From Odoribacter sp. (GTDB taxonomy: Bacteria > Bacteroidota > Bacteroidia > Bacteroidales > Marinifilaceae), in contig JAHHTT010000033.1 of NCBI GenBank assembly GCA_020024465.1, forward strand, positions 1 to 27,183: 27,183 nucleotides of DNA, written 5' to 3'. Positions 8,167 to 16,042 of the stretch are shown one piece after another. How positions within the stretch are numbered: position 1 is the stretch's first letter; the number at the start of each line of letters is the position of its first letter. A program made the position numbers and the translations under genes. The notes below the pieces were generated by a model that saw nothing but the letters and a program-made list of their open reading frames with translations, did no database searches and had not been told where the DNA came from.

Positions 8167-8450
8167 ATAGGGTAGTACTTTTTTTAAGAATAGAGTGTTT
8201 GCAGTTTGTGACAGACGTAAAAATATTAGAGAATTGCGGAATGTTATAAGATTTTTGTTGTGTATTGGATTTCTTTTCTTGGGATTTTAAAACTTATTCT
8301 GTTTAGCATGGTTTTTGGTTGTAAAAGCGCTAAATGTGTAGTGAAAGTTAGATTGTCGAATTGAAATTATGACGATCTGAATATTCTTGAACCGATAGTG
8401 TGAAATATGTTTCGTATGGGTTGGTGAATTCGGACTAACTTTCTGAATCT
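8167..8450. other. Intergenic stretch with no gene recognised
   Basis: I found no start-to-stop frame with protein-like composition, no tRNA or rRNA and no clear repeat here on either strand. Short inverted matches occur (for example around GAAATATGTTTC) but none is strong. It probably serves as spacer between the two transcription units; an upstream regulatory role for the ribosomal promoter cannot be excluded. Confidence 0.5.
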
Positions 8451-8451
8451 C

Positions 8452-8474
8452 TTACTTTTTTGTCAAAAAAGTAA
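8452..8474. repeat. Perfect 10-bp inverted repeat upstream of the rpsL promoter
   Basis: TTACTTTTTT (8452-8461) and AAAAAAGTAA (8465-8474) are perfect reverse complements separated by GTC. The element lies 8 bp upstream of the -33-like TTTG. It could be an operator, an A-tract bend or a bidirectional terminator protecting the promoter from read-through. Confidence 0.7.
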
Positions 8475-8482
8475 CGGGAATA

Positions 8483-8514
8483 TTTGGTTGGGAGAAAAAT
8501 AGTATGTACATTTG
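8483..8514 (+). promoter_or_regulatory. Bacteroides-type promoter of the ribosomal cluster
   Basis: TTTG (8483-8486) and TACATTTG (8507-8514), which matches TAnnTTTG, are separated by 20 nt, as expected for the -33/-7 elements of the Bacteroidota primary sigma factor. Transcription should start near 8518-8522, giving a leader of about 45 nt before rpsL. A 13-nt palindrome CTCCAATTTGGAG (8517-8529) sits exactly at the predicted start. Confidence 0.8.
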
Positions 8515-8564
8515 CACTCCAATTTGGAGAAAAGTATAATTAAATTTTTAAAAGAGTACTTGTA

Positions 8565-8978
8565 ATGCCTACTATTCAACAGTTAGTAAGAAAAGGAAGA
8601 GTAAAGATCGAGGATAAGAGCAAGGCGCCTGCTTTGGATTCTTGTCCACAAAGAAGAGGAGTGTGTGTACGTGTTTACACGACAACTCCGAAAAAACCGA
8701 ACTCAGCAATGAGAAAGGTTGCCCGTGTTAGATTGACAAACGGAAAAGAAGTGAATGCTTATATTCCGGGAGAAGGACACAACCTACAGGAACACTCAAT
8801 TGTGTTGATTCGTGGCGGACGTGTAAAAGACCTTCCGGGTGTACGTTATCACTTGGTTCGTGGAACTTTGGACGCTGCAGGAGTTGCAGGACGTTGTCAG
8901 GGTCGTTCTAAATATGGGGCTAAGAGACCGAAACCGGGTCAGGCTGCTGCAGCTCCGGCTAAAGGTAAGAAAAAGTAA
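8565..8978 (+). CDS. rpsL: 30S ribosomal protein S12
   Basis: This 137-residue protein is the decoding-centre S12. The core is unmistakable: PALDSCPQRRGVC, VYTTTPKKPNSAMRKV and GEGHNLQEHSIVLIRGGR, then VKDLPGVRYH. Lys43, Lys88 and Pro91, positions where streptomycin-resistance changes occur, have the wild-type residues; Asp89, the RimO methylthiolation site in other bacteria, is also present. The protein is longer than the E. coli form (124) through an Ala/Lys-rich tail, GQAAAAPAKGKKK. It is the first gene of the str-S10 cluster, about 45 nt behind a good promoter. Confidence 0.99.
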   Translation: MPTIQQLVRKGRVKIEDKSKAPALDSCPQRRGVCVRVYTTTPKKPNSAMRKVARVRLTNGKEVNAYIPGEGHNLQEHSIVLIRGGRVKDLPGVRYHLVRGTLDAAGVAGRCQGRSKYGAKRPKPGQAAAAPAKGKKK

Positions 8979-9105
8979 AAAAATAGTGATTAACAGGAAT
9001 TGTGTTTATGAAGCGTTCCCGAAATACAGTTGAGTAAATGGTTGTGAAACCGTTGAAGACCAAAAATAAGGGCAGCTTGAAGAACAAATTCGTAAACGAA
9101 AAGAG

Positions 9106-9585
9106 ATGAGAAAAACTAAACCAAAGAAGAGAGTCCTGTTACCGGATCCGAAATTCAATGATGTGCTGGTGACGAGGTTTGTTAATGACCTGATGGTGGA
9201 CGGTAAAAAGACTGTTGCGTTCAAAATCTTTTATGACGCACTGGATATCGTTGAAGAAAAAATAGCAAAAAAAGAAGAGAAAACTGCTCTGGAAATCTGG
9301 AAGCAGGCATTGGAAAATATTACTCCGCAAGTGGAGGTGAAAAGTCGCCGCGTTGGTGGTGCTACTTTCCAAGTGCCGACCGAAATTAATCCTGCACGTA
9401 AAAGAGCAATCTCTGTGAAAAATATGATTCTTTACTCCCGCAAGAGAAGCGGACACAGTATGGCTGAAAAACTTTCTGCTGAAATTATGGCTGCTTATAA
9501 AGAAGAGGGTGCTGCTTTCAAAAAGAAAGAAGATACCCATCGTATGGCTGAAGCTAATAGGGCATTTGCACATTTCAGATTTTAA
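9106..9585 (+). CDS. rpsG: 30S ribosomal protein S7
   Basis: A 159-residue S7, the primary binder that nucleates assembly of the 30S head and contacts E-site tRNA and mRNA. Seen motifs include LLPDPKFNDVLVTRFVNDLM, RRVGGATFQVPTEI, RKRAISVKNM and HRMAEANRAFAHFRF. Length is normal for the short bacterial form. The start ATG 9106 follows a 127-nt spacer after rpsL. In E. coli the rpsL-rpsG spacer carries the S7 translational-repression site; the spacer here has only weak pairing (around 9037-9052), so such control is possible but not shown. Confidence 0.99.
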   Translation: MRKTKPKKRVLLPDPKFNDVLVTRFVNDLMVDGKKTVAFKIFYDALDIVEEKIAKKEEKTALEIWKQALENITPQVEVKSRRVGGATFQVPTEINPARKRAISVKNMILYSRKRSGHSMAEKLSAEIMAAYKEEGAAFKKKEDTHRMAEANRAFAHFRF

Positions 9586-9608
9586 TATAGAAGGAGTAGA
9601 AACGACCA

Positions 9609-11711
9609 ATGGCAAAAAGAGATTTACATTACACTAGAAACATCGGTATCATGGCTCACATTGATGCCGGTAAGACTACAACGACCGAGCGTATCCTTTA
9701 TTTTACAGGTGTAAACCATAAAATTGGAGAAACTCATGATGGTTCCGCAACGATGGACTGGATGGTCCAGGAGCAGGAAAGAGGTATTACGATTACTTCT
9801 GCTGCAACAACTTGTTTTTGGAAGTATCAGGGTCATGACTACAAAATCAATATTATTGACACCCCGGGACACGTTGACTTCACTGTTGAGGTTGAACGTT
9901 CTTTGCGTGTATTGGATGGTGCTGTTGCATTGTTCTGTGCAGTCGGCGGAGTTGAGGCTCAATCTGAAACAGTGTGGCGGCAGGCTAATAAATACGGCGT
10001 GCCGAGAATTGCTTTCGTAAATAAGATGGACCGTTCCGGAGCCGATTTTTTTAAAGCTGTTCGTGAAATCAAAGAGAAATTAGGCGCAAATCCTGTTCCT
10101 TTGGTATTACCGATCGGTGCAGAGGAAACTTATCAGGGTATTGTTGACCTTGTTGAGATGAAGGCTTATGTTTGGGAAAATGGTGCAATGGAAGCTACTG
10201 TAAAAGAGATCCCAGAAAACATGTTGGCTGAAGCTCAAGAATGGAGAGAAAAATTAGTGGAAGCAGCTGCTGTTCAGGATGAAGCTTTGATGGAACGCTT
10301 TTTTGACGATCCGGATTCTATTACTGTTGAGGATTTGAAAGCAGTTATCCGTAAGGCTGTTATTGCTATGGATTTCTGTCCGGTAATGTGCGGTTCTTCT
10401 TTTAAGAATAAAGGAGTACAGAATTTGTTGGATGCTGTTATTGCGTATTTACCGAATCCTTTGGATATCCCGAATAGCAAGGGTACAGATCCTCGTACCG
10501 GAGAAGAGGTTCTTTTCCCGGTTGATCCGGAAGCTTCGCTGTCTGCTTTGGCATTTAAGATTGCTACCGACCCGTTTGTTGGACGTCTGTGCTATACTCG
10601 TATTTACTCCGGTAAAATCGAGGCTGGTTCGTATGTTTATGTTCCTCGTACAGATAAAAAAGAGCGTATTTCTCGTTTGTTCCAGATGCACTCAAACAAA
10701 CAGCAGCCAAAAGAAGTATTGGAAGCTGGAGATATTTGCGCTTGCGTAGGTTTTAAGGATATTCGTACTGGAGATACATTGTGTTCTGAAGAGAAACCGA
10801 TTGTATTGGAAAGCATGACTTTCCCGGATCCGGTGATTGGTATTGCAATTGAGCCGTTGACTCAAAAAGATACTGATAAATTGGGTATGGCATTGGCTAA
10901 ATTGGCTGAGGAAGATCCGACATTCCGCGTTAAGACTGATGAGGATTCCGGTCAGACCGTTATCAGCGGTATGGGTGAGTTGCACTTGGATATTATTATT
11001 GACCGTCTGCGTCGTGAATTTAAAGTCGAGTGTAATCAAGGTGCTCCTCAGGTTTCTTATAAGGAAGCTATCACGACAGCTGTTGAACACCGCCATGTAT
11101 TTAAGAAACAGTCTGGTGGTCGCGGTAAGTTTGCTGATATTATCTTCCGCATGGAGCCGGCTGACGAAGGTAAAGAAGGCTTGATATTTATAAATGAAGT
11201 GAAAGGTGGTAACATTCCGAAGGAATTTATTCCGTCAGTGGAAAAAGGCTTTAAGGAAGCTATGCAAAATGGTGTGTTGGCCGGCTATTCTTTGGAAGCT
11301 TTGAAGATTACTTTGATGGATGGTTCTTTCCATCCGGTAGACTCAGACGCTCTGTCTTTCGAAATGGCTGCTAAGATCGGTTATAAGGAGGCTGCTCAGA
11401 AAGCTAAACCGGTATTGTTGGAACCGATTATGAAGTTAGAAGTTGTTACTCCGGAAGATTTTATGGGGGATATCATTGCTGACTTGAACCGTCGTCGTGG
11501 TCAGGTTGAAAGTATGGACTCACGTATCGGTGCACGTGTTATCACGGCAAAAGTACCTTTGGCTGAACAGTTCGGTTATGTAACTGTATTGCGTACTTTA
11601 TCTTCTGGACGTGCAAGTTCTTCAATGGAATTCTCTCACTATGCCGAGGTTCCAAAGAATATTGCCAAAGAAGTAGTGGAAAAAGCTAACGGACGTGTGG
11701 ATTTAATCTAA
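9609..11711 (+). CDS. fusA: Translation elongation factor G
   Basis: A 700-residue translocation GTPase. The G domain is intact: P-loop AHIDAGKT (residues 16-23), RGITI switch I (58-62), DTPGH (84-88) and NKMD (138-141). Domains II-V follow, with GMGELHLDIIIDRL in domain III and the domain IV core around SGGRGKFADIIF and KEFIPSVEKGF. Because the GTPase residues are intact, this is the canonical growth-phase EF-G, not the GTP-hydrolysis-independent EF-G2 paralogue reported from gut Bacteroides. tuf does not follow it, unlike in proteobacterial str operons. The start lies 23 nt after rpsG, with AAGGAG 12 nt upstream, longer than usual spacing for ribosome binding. Confidence 0.99.
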   Translation: MAKRDLHYTRNIGIMAHIDAGKTTTTERILYFTGVNHKIGETHDGSATMDWMVQEQERGITITSAATTCFWKYQGHDYKINIIDTPGHVDFTVEVERSLRVLDGAVALFCAVGGVEAQSETVWRQANKYGVPRIAFVNKMDRSGADFFKAVREIKEKLGANPVPLVLPIGAEETYQGIVDLVEMKAYVWENGAMEATVKEIPENMLAEAQEWREKLVEAAAVQDEALMERFFDDPDSITVEDLKAVIRKAVIAMDFCPVMCGSSFKNKGVQNLLDAVIAYLPNPLDIPNSKGTDPRTGEEVLFPVDPEASLSALAFKIATDPFVGRLCYTRIYSGKIEAGSYVYVPRTDKKERISRLFQMHSNKQQPKEVLEAGDICACVGFKDIRTGDTLCSEEKPIVLESMTFPDPVIGIAIEPLTQKDTDKLGMALAKLAEEDPTFRVKTDEDSGQTVISGMGELHLDIIIDRLRREFKVECNQGAPQVSYKEAITTAVEHRHVFKKQSGGRGKFADIIFRMEPADEGKEGLIFINEVKGGNIPKEFIPSVEKGFKEAMQNGVLAGYSLEALKITLMDGSFHPVDSDALSFEMAAKIGYKEAAQKAKPVLLEPIMKLEVVTPEDFMGDIIADLNRRRGQVESMDSRIGARVITAKVPLAEQFGYVTVLRTLSSGRASSSMEFSHYAEVPKNIAKEVVEKANGRVDLI

Positions 11712-11719
11712 AAATTAAT

Positions 11720-11745
11720 GTCGGGAAGGTTTCTTCCTTCCCGAC
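11720..11745 (+). promoter_or_regulatory. Strong hairpin in the fusA-rpsJ spacer, no U-tract
   Basis: GTCGGGAAGG (11720-11729) and CCTTCCCGAC (11736-11745) form a perfect 10-bp G/C-rich stem with loop TTTCTT, 8 nt after the fusA stop codon. The following bases CGCTTAAATA lack a T-run, so it is not a standard intrinsic terminator. It could be an RNA-processing or stability element, or a partial attenuator separating str-type from S10-type genes. Confidence 0.75.
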
Positions 11746-11770
11746 CGCTTAAATATAATAAACTAAAAAC

Positions 11771-12076
11771 ATGAGCCAAAAAATCAGAATTAAGTTAAAA
11801 TCTTACGATCACAACTTGGTGGACAAGTCGGCAGAGAAGATTGTTAAGACAGTGAAGGCTACAGGTGCAGTGGTAAGCGGCCCGATTCCTCTTCCTACTC
11901 ATAAAGGAGTGTTTACTGTTAACCGCTCTACTTTTGTGAACAAGAAGAGTCGTGAACAATTTTTGTTATGCACTTTCAAACGTCTGATTGATATCTACAG
12001 CTCTACAGCTGGAACAATCGATGCACTGATGAAGCTTGAATTACCGAGCGGTGTGGAAGTAGAGATTAAAGTGTAG
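11771..12076 (+). CDS. rpsJ: 30S ribosomal protein S10 (NusE)
   Basis: This 101-residue protein matches S10 throughout: QKIRIKLKSYDHNLVDKSA, SGPIPLPTHKGVFTVNRS and KKSREQFLLCTFKRLIDI. It is part of the 30S head and, as NusE, links RNA polymerase to the ribosome and to rRNA antitermination through NusB and NusG. It opens the S10 part of the cluster. There is no obvious promoter between fusA and rpsJ, so it probably depends on read-through past the strong hairpin upstream. Confidence 0.99.
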   Translation: MSQKIRIKLKSYDHNLVDKSAEKIVKTVKATGAVVSGPIPLPTHKGVFTVNRSTFVNKKSREQFLLCTFKRLIDIYSSTAGTIDALMKLELPSGVEVEIKV

Positions 12077-12102
12077 TTAACGGCGAGACCCTATGTCGTT
12101 AA
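12077..12102 (+). promoter_or_regulatory. Hairpin in the rpsJ-rplC spacer
   Basis: TTAACGGC (12077-12084) and GTCGTTAA (12095-12102) can form an 8-bp stem with one G-T wobble and a 10-nt loop, starting at the base after the rpsJ stop. No T-run follows. It may affect mRNA stability or rplC translation; evidence is the pairing only. Confidence 0.45.
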
Positions 12103-12130
12103 GATGAAGAATTAACCTATTAAAAAAGAA

Positions 12131-12754
12131 ATGAAATTACCAGGTTTAATTGGAAAAAAAGTCGGAATGACTTCCGTTTTCAGTGTTGAGGGGAAAAGTA
12201 TCCCATGCACTGTTATTGAATGTGGTCCATGTGTCGTAACTCAGGTGAAAACCTTAGAAAAAGATGGTTACGAAGCATTGCAGTTGGGTTTTGATGAAAA
12301 AAAGGAGAAAAACACAAGCAAACAGCTAAATGGACACTTTAAGAAAGCAGGCACAACTCCGAAACGTAAACTCGTTGAGTTTGCTGGATTTGCTGAAGAA
12401 CACAAGTTGGGTGACGTTATTGATGTAGCAATACTGGAAGGTGTTACTTATATTGACGTTATCGGTACCTCTAAAGGAAAAGGTTATCAAGGCGTTGTTA
12501 AACGTCACGGATTCGGTGGAGTAGGTCAGACTACTCACGGTCAGCATAACCGTACCAGAAAACCCGGATCTATCGGAGCATGTTCTACTCCGGCACGCGT
12601 TTTCAAAGGTATGCGTATGGGAGGCCGTATGGGTGGTGACAGAGTTACTGTTGAGAACTTGGAAGTTTTGAAAGTAATTCCTGAAAATAATTTGTTGTTG
12701 GTGAAGGGGTCTGTTCCCGGATCTAAAGGTTCATACGTAATTATTCAGAAGTAA
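12131..12754 (+). CDS. rplC: 50S ribosomal protein L3
   Basis: A 207-residue L3, an early assembly protein whose long loop reaches the peptidyl transferase centre. Motifs: LIGKKVGMTSVF, TSKGKGYQGVVKRHGFGG, TTHGQHNRTRKPGSIG and RVFKGMRMGGRMGGDRVT. At the place of the E. coli PrmB-methylated glutamine the sequence is GACSTP, so that modification target is missing, as in many bacteria. The stop TAA shares its last base with the ATG of rplD, pointing to translational coupling. Confidence 0.99.
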   Translation: MKLPGLIGKKVGMTSVFSVEGKSIPCTVIECGPCVVTQVKTLEKDGYEALQLGFDEKKEKNTSKQLNGHFKKAGTTPKRKLVEFAGFAEEHKLGDVIDVAILEGVTYIDVIGTSKGKGYQGVVKRHGFGGVGQTTHGQHNRTRKPGSIGACSTPARVFKGMRMGGRMGGDRVTVENLEVLKVIPENNLLLVKGSVPGSKGSYVIIQK

Positions 12755-13389
12755 TGGAGTTAAGTGTACTAAACATTGCCGGGCAAGAGACCGGCAGAAA
12801 GGTAGTGTTAAATGACGCTATCTTTGGAATTCAGCCGAATGAGCACGCTATCTATCTTGACGTAAAGCAGTTCCTGGCCAACAACCGTCAGGGTACTCAT
12901 AAGTCAAAACAGAGAAACGAAATTTCCGGTAGTACTAAAAAGTTGAAAAAACAAAAAGGAACCGGTGGTGCTCGTGCAGGTAGTATTAAGAATCCTGAGT
13001 TCAGGGGAGGAGGTCGTGTATTTGGTCCTGTACCAAGAGACTACAGCTTCAAGCTGAACAAGAAATTGAAAAGATTGGCTCGTAAGTCAGCTTTGTCTGT
13101 AAAAGCAAGTGCAAATGCTGTAAAAGTTGTTGAGGACTTCACTTTCGAAGCTCCGAAAACTAAACAAATGGTTGCTGTGATTAACAATTTGAAGGTGAAT
13201 AACGGTCGTCTGTTGTTGGTTTTGGGTAATGGAGTGAATGAAAACATACTGCTGTCTGCTCGCAATTTGCAGAATGTTGAAGTAATGAGAGTAAGCGACA
13301 TTGCAACTTACAACGTGATGAAGGCTAAAAACCTTGTTTTGGTTGAAAGTTCAGTGGAGGGTCTTAACGAAATGTTCAATCTTAACTAA
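12754..13389 (+). CDS. rplD: 50S ribosomal protein L4
   Basis: A 211-residue L4. The tunnel-lining loop is seen as QRNEISGSTKKLKKQKGTGG followed by RAGSIKNPEFRGGG, then VFGPVPRDYSFKLNKK. The usual C-terminal segment, NVMKAKNLVLVESSVEGLNE, is present. L4 is an early 50S assembly protein and, in E. coli, the autogenous repressor of the S10 operon; no S10-type leader can be recognised here. It overlaps rplC by one base. The tunnel loop shows no evident insertion or deletion. Confidence 0.99.
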   Translation: MELSVLNIAGQETGRKVVLNDAIFGIQPNEHAIYLDVKQFLANNRQGTHKSKQRNEISGSTKKLKKQKGTGGARAGSIKNPEFRGGGRVFGPVPRDYSFKLNKKLKRLARKSALSVKASANAVKVVEDFTFEAPKTKQMVAVINNLKVNNGRLLLVLGNGVNENILLSARNLQNVEVMRVSDIATYNVMKAKNLVLVESSVEGLNEMFNLN

Positions 13390-13400
13390 TTAAAGAAGAG

Positions 13401-13691
13401 ATGGAAATTATTATTAAGCCCGTTTTAACGGAAAAGATGACAACGCTTACCGATAAACAAAACAAAGTTGCGTTTGTGGTAGCAAAAGATGCGAACAAGA
13501 TTGAGATAAAGAAAGCAGTTGAAGCAATGTACGGTGTGAACGTAATTGCTGTTAACACTCAGCGCTATCAGGGAACTGTGAAATCCCGTTATACAAAAGC
13601 TGGTGTTATCAGTGGACGCACCAATTCTTTCAAGAAAGCAATTGTGACTTTATCAGAAGGTGATAGTATTGATTTTTTTAGCAATATTTAA
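13401..13691 (+). CDS. rplW: 50S ribosomal protein L23
   Basis: A 96-residue L23, at the polypeptide tunnel exit, where trigger factor, SRP and SecY dock. The family opening IIKPVLTEKMT and the NKIEIKKAVEAMYGVNVIAV block are clear, as is the basic loop YTKAGVISGRTNSFKKAIV. Length and the 11-nt spacing after rplD are normal. Confidence 0.99.
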   Translation: MEIIIKPVLTEKMTTLTDKQNKVAFVVAKDANKIEIKKAVEAMYGVNVIAVNTQRYQGTVKSRYTKAGVISGRTNSFKKAIVTLSEGDSIDFFSNI

Positions 13692-13696
13692 ATAAC

Positions 13697-14521
13697 ATGG
13701 CTGTAAGAAAATTAAATCCTGTAACCCCTGGTCAGAGAGGTAAAGTAGTAAATACTTTTGAACAGGTGACTACAGATAGACCTGAGAAATCATTGTTGAG
13801 ACCGAACAGCAAAACCGGAGGACGTAACAACTCTGGTAAGATGACAATGAGATATATAGGTGGTGGTCATAAACACAAATACAGAGTTATCGACTTTAAA
13901 CGTGAAAAAGAAAATATTCCGGCTCGTGTAGCTACTATTGAATATGATCCGAATCGTACTGCACGTATTGCTTTGTTAGTGTATGCAGATGGTGAAAAAC
14001 GTTATATCGTAGCTCCTATCGGTTTGACAGTAGGACAAACTATTGAAAGCGGTAAAGGAGTTGCTCCTGAAGTAGGAAATACGTTATATCTATCTGAAAT
14101 CCCATTAGGTACAATTATTCATAACATTGAATTAAGACCTGGACAGGGGGCTGTGATGGCTCGTAGTGCTGGTTCTTATGCTCAGTTAGTTGCAAGAGAA
14201 GGCAAATATGCTTCTATCAAGTTACCTTCGGGAGAAGTTCGTATGGTACTCGTGACCTGTAAGGCGACTGTTGGTACTGTATCTAATCCGGACCACTCTT
14301 TGGAACGTTCCGGTAAAGCCGGACGCACTCGTTGGTTGGGTCGTCGTCCTCGTGTTCGTGGTGTTGTAATGAATCCGGTTGATCACCCGATGGGTGGTGG
14401 AGAAGGCCGTGCTTCAGGAGGTCATCCGAGATCACGCAAGGGCATGTTGGCGAAGGGTTATAAGACCAGAGCTCCGAAGAAAGCTTCTACGAAGTATATT
14501 GTTGAAAGAAGGAAAAAATAA
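13697..14521 (+). CDS. rplB: 50S ribosomal protein L2
   Basis: A 274-residue L2, required for subunit joining and peptidyl transferase activity. Seen: GGRNNSGKMTMRYIGGGHKH, IEYDPNRTARIALLVYADGE, the LPSGEVRMV segment and GKAGRTRWLGRRPRVRG. In the catalytically important C-terminal loop, VDHPMGGGEGR keeps the first His (E. coli His229) while the second His of DHPHGGGEG is Met. The tail SRKGMLAKGYKTRAPKK is basic. It begins 5 nt after rplW. Confidence 0.99.
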   Translation: MAVRKLNPVTPGQRGKVVNTFEQVTTDRPEKSLLRPNSKTGGRNNSGKMTMRYIGGGHKHKYRVIDFKREKENIPARVATIEYDPNRTARIALLVYADGEKRYIVAPIGLTVGQTIESGKGVAPEVGNTLYLSEIPLGTIIHNIELRPGQGAVMARSAGSYAQLVAREGKYASIKLPSGEVRMVLVTCKATVGTVSNPDHSLERSGKAGRTRWLGRRPRVRGVVMNPVDHPMGGGEGRASGGHPRSRKGMLAKGYKTRAPKKASTKYIVERRKK

Positions 14522-14540
14522 CTGATTAAATTTTGATGTT

Positions 14541-14810
14541 ATGAGTCGTTCATTAAAAAAAGGCCCTTTTATTGATGTGAAGCTGGAGAAGAGAATCCTG
14601 GCGATGAATGAGACCAATAAGAAATCGGTTGTTAAAACCTGGGCTCGTTATTCTATGATTTCTCCGGATTTCGTAGGGCACACAGTAGCTGTACACAACG
14701 GTAATAAATTTATTCCTGTATATGTGACTGAAAATATGGTCGGTCATAAGTTGGGTGAGTTTGCACCGACGCGTACATTTAGAGGTCACGCTGATAAGAA
14801 AAAGAAATAA
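14541..14810 (+). CDS. rpsS: 30S ribosomal protein S19
   Basis: An 89-residue S19 with SRSLKKGPFIDVKLEKRI, TWARYSMISPDFVGHTVAVH and KLGEFAPTRTFRGH. It pairs with S13 in the 30S head and contacts the A-site finger. Length is normal and the ending is the usual Lys-rich tail. It follows rplB after 19 nt. Confidence 0.99.
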   Translation: MSRSLKKGPFIDVKLEKRILAMNETNKKSVVKTWARYSMISPDFVGHTVAVHNGNKFIPVYVTENMVGHKLGEFAPTRTFRGHADKKKK

Positions 14811-14848
14811 TAGCGTGATTTAAGTTGAACAAATGAAGATTGTATAAA

Positions 14849-15271
14849 ATGGGTGCAAGAAAAAGAATAAAAGCAAATCAGATGAAGGAAGCCAGAAAAC
14901 AAAAGGCTTTCGCTGTGCTGCATGATTGTCCTTCATCACCTCAGAAGATGAGATTGGTGGCAGACCTTGTACGTGGAATGGACGTACAAAAGGCTTTGGA
15001 TACACTGAAATTTTGTCCTAAGGAAGCTGCTCGTAAAGTTGAAAAACTGTTGCTTTCTGCAATTGCAAACTGGAGCGTTAAAAATGATGGTGCTCGCATT
15101 GATGATGCAGCTCTTTATATCAAAGAAATCTTTGTTGATGGTGCAGGAATTTTGAAAAGATTGCGTCCGGCACCACAAGGAAGAGCGCACAGAATTCGCA
15201 AGAGATCCAACCACGTTACAATTGTGTTGGGAAGTAAAACTGCCGTTGTTGAAAACACTGTAAAAGAGTAA
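14849..15271 (+). CDS. rplV: 50S ribosomal protein L22
   Basis: A 140-residue L22, lining the exit tunnel. A TTG at 14840 is in frame, but ATG 14849 gives the expected MGARKRIKANQ start and is preferred. Motifs: SSPQKMRLVADLVRGMDVQK, EKLLLSAIANW and the tunnel beta-hairpin LKRLRPAPQGRAHRIRKRSN. No change typical of macrolide resistance (tunnel-loop deletion or insertion) is evident. Only 3 nt separate it from rpsC. Confidence 0.98.
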   Translation: MGARKRIKANQMKEARKQKAFAVLHDCPSSPQKMRLVADLVRGMDVQKALDTLKFCPKEAARKVEKLLLSAIANWSVKNDGARIDDAALYIKEIFVDGAGILKRLRPAPQGRAHRIRKRSNHVTIVLGSKTAVVENTVKE

Positions 15272-15274
15272 AGC

Positions 15275-16012
15275 ATGGGACAAAAATGTAATCCAATAAG
15301 CAATAGATTAGGTATCATCCGCGGATGGGATTCTAATTGGTTCGGTGGCAAGAATTACGGTGATAAATTGGTTGAAGACTATAAGATCAGAAAATATCTG
15401 AATGCACGTCTCGCTAAAGCCGGAATTGCTAAGATTGTTATCGAGCGCACACTTAAACTCATCACTATTACTATCAATACTGCTCGTCCAGGTATTATTA
15501 TCGGTAAGGGAGGTCAGGAAGTTGATAAGTTGAAGGAAGAGTTGAAGAAAATCACAGATAAGGAAGTTCAGATAAATATCTTCGAGATCAAACGGCCCGA
15601 ATTGGATGCTGTGATCGTTGGTAATAATATAGCTCGTCAGTTAGAAGGCCGTGTTGCATATCGTCGAGCTATTAAGATGGCTATCGCATCAACAATGAGA
15701 ATGGGTGCTGAAGGAATTAAAATTTTGATTTCCGGGCGTTTGAATGGTGCTGAAATGGCTCGCGCTGAAATGTTCAAAGAAGGAAGAACGCCGTTGCATA
15801 CATTTCGTGCAGATATCGATTATGCACAGGCAGAAGCATTGACCACTTATGGTCTGTTGGGTATTAAAGTTTGGATTTGTAAAGGTGAAGTTTATGGGAA
15901 ACGTGAATTAGTGCCAAATTCATTACTCCAAACTCGTGACAATAACAACGGAAGCCGTCCGGCAGCCAAAGGTGAAGGCAAAAAAGGCGGTTTTAAGAAG
16001 AAAAGAAAGTAA
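15275..16012 (+). CDS. rpsC: 30S ribosomal protein S3
   Basis: A 245-residue S3, forming the mRNA entry channel with S4 and S5. It begins MGQKCNPISNRLGIIRGWDS, has the type II KH loop RPGIIIGKGGQEVDKL, and the C-terminal domain with GRLNGAEMARAEMFKEGRTP followed by LHTFRADIDYA. The end is an extended basic tail, AAKGEGKKGGFKKKRK. The start ATG 15275 lies 3 nt after rplV, consistent with coupled translation. Confidence 0.99.
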   Translation: MGQKCNPISNRLGIIRGWDSNWFGGKNYGDKLVEDYKIRKYLNARLAKAGIAKIVIERTLKLITITINTARPGIIIGKGGQEVDKLKEELKKITDKEVQINIFEIKRPELDAVIVGNNIARQLEGRVAYRRAIKMAIASTMRMGAEGIKILISGRLNGAEMARAEMFKEGRTPLHTFRADIDYAQAEALTTYGLLGIKVWICKGEVYGKRELVPNSLLQTRDNNNGSRPAAKGEGKKGGFKKKRK

Positions 16013-16042
16013 GTAGTCTTTTAATCAATTAAAACAAGAGCT

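Noticed and set aside
8839..9033. 64-residue + frame overlapping the rpsL end
   Set aside because: Most of it overlaps rpsL in another frame; no protein-like motif and no start signal.
9139..9615. 158-residue open frame on the minus strand opposite rpsG
   Set aside because: It is the shadow of a highly conserved gene; its composition is rich in Phe, Ser, His and it shows no family motif.
10692..11096. 134-residue minus-strand open frame within fusA
   Set aside because: It lies wholly inside the EF-G coding region, has no recognisable domain, and mirrors codon bias of fusA.
11711..11770. Missing tuf gene after fusA as an anomaly
   Set aside because: tuf lies elsewhere in Bacteroidota genomes; the arrangement is ordinary for the phylum.
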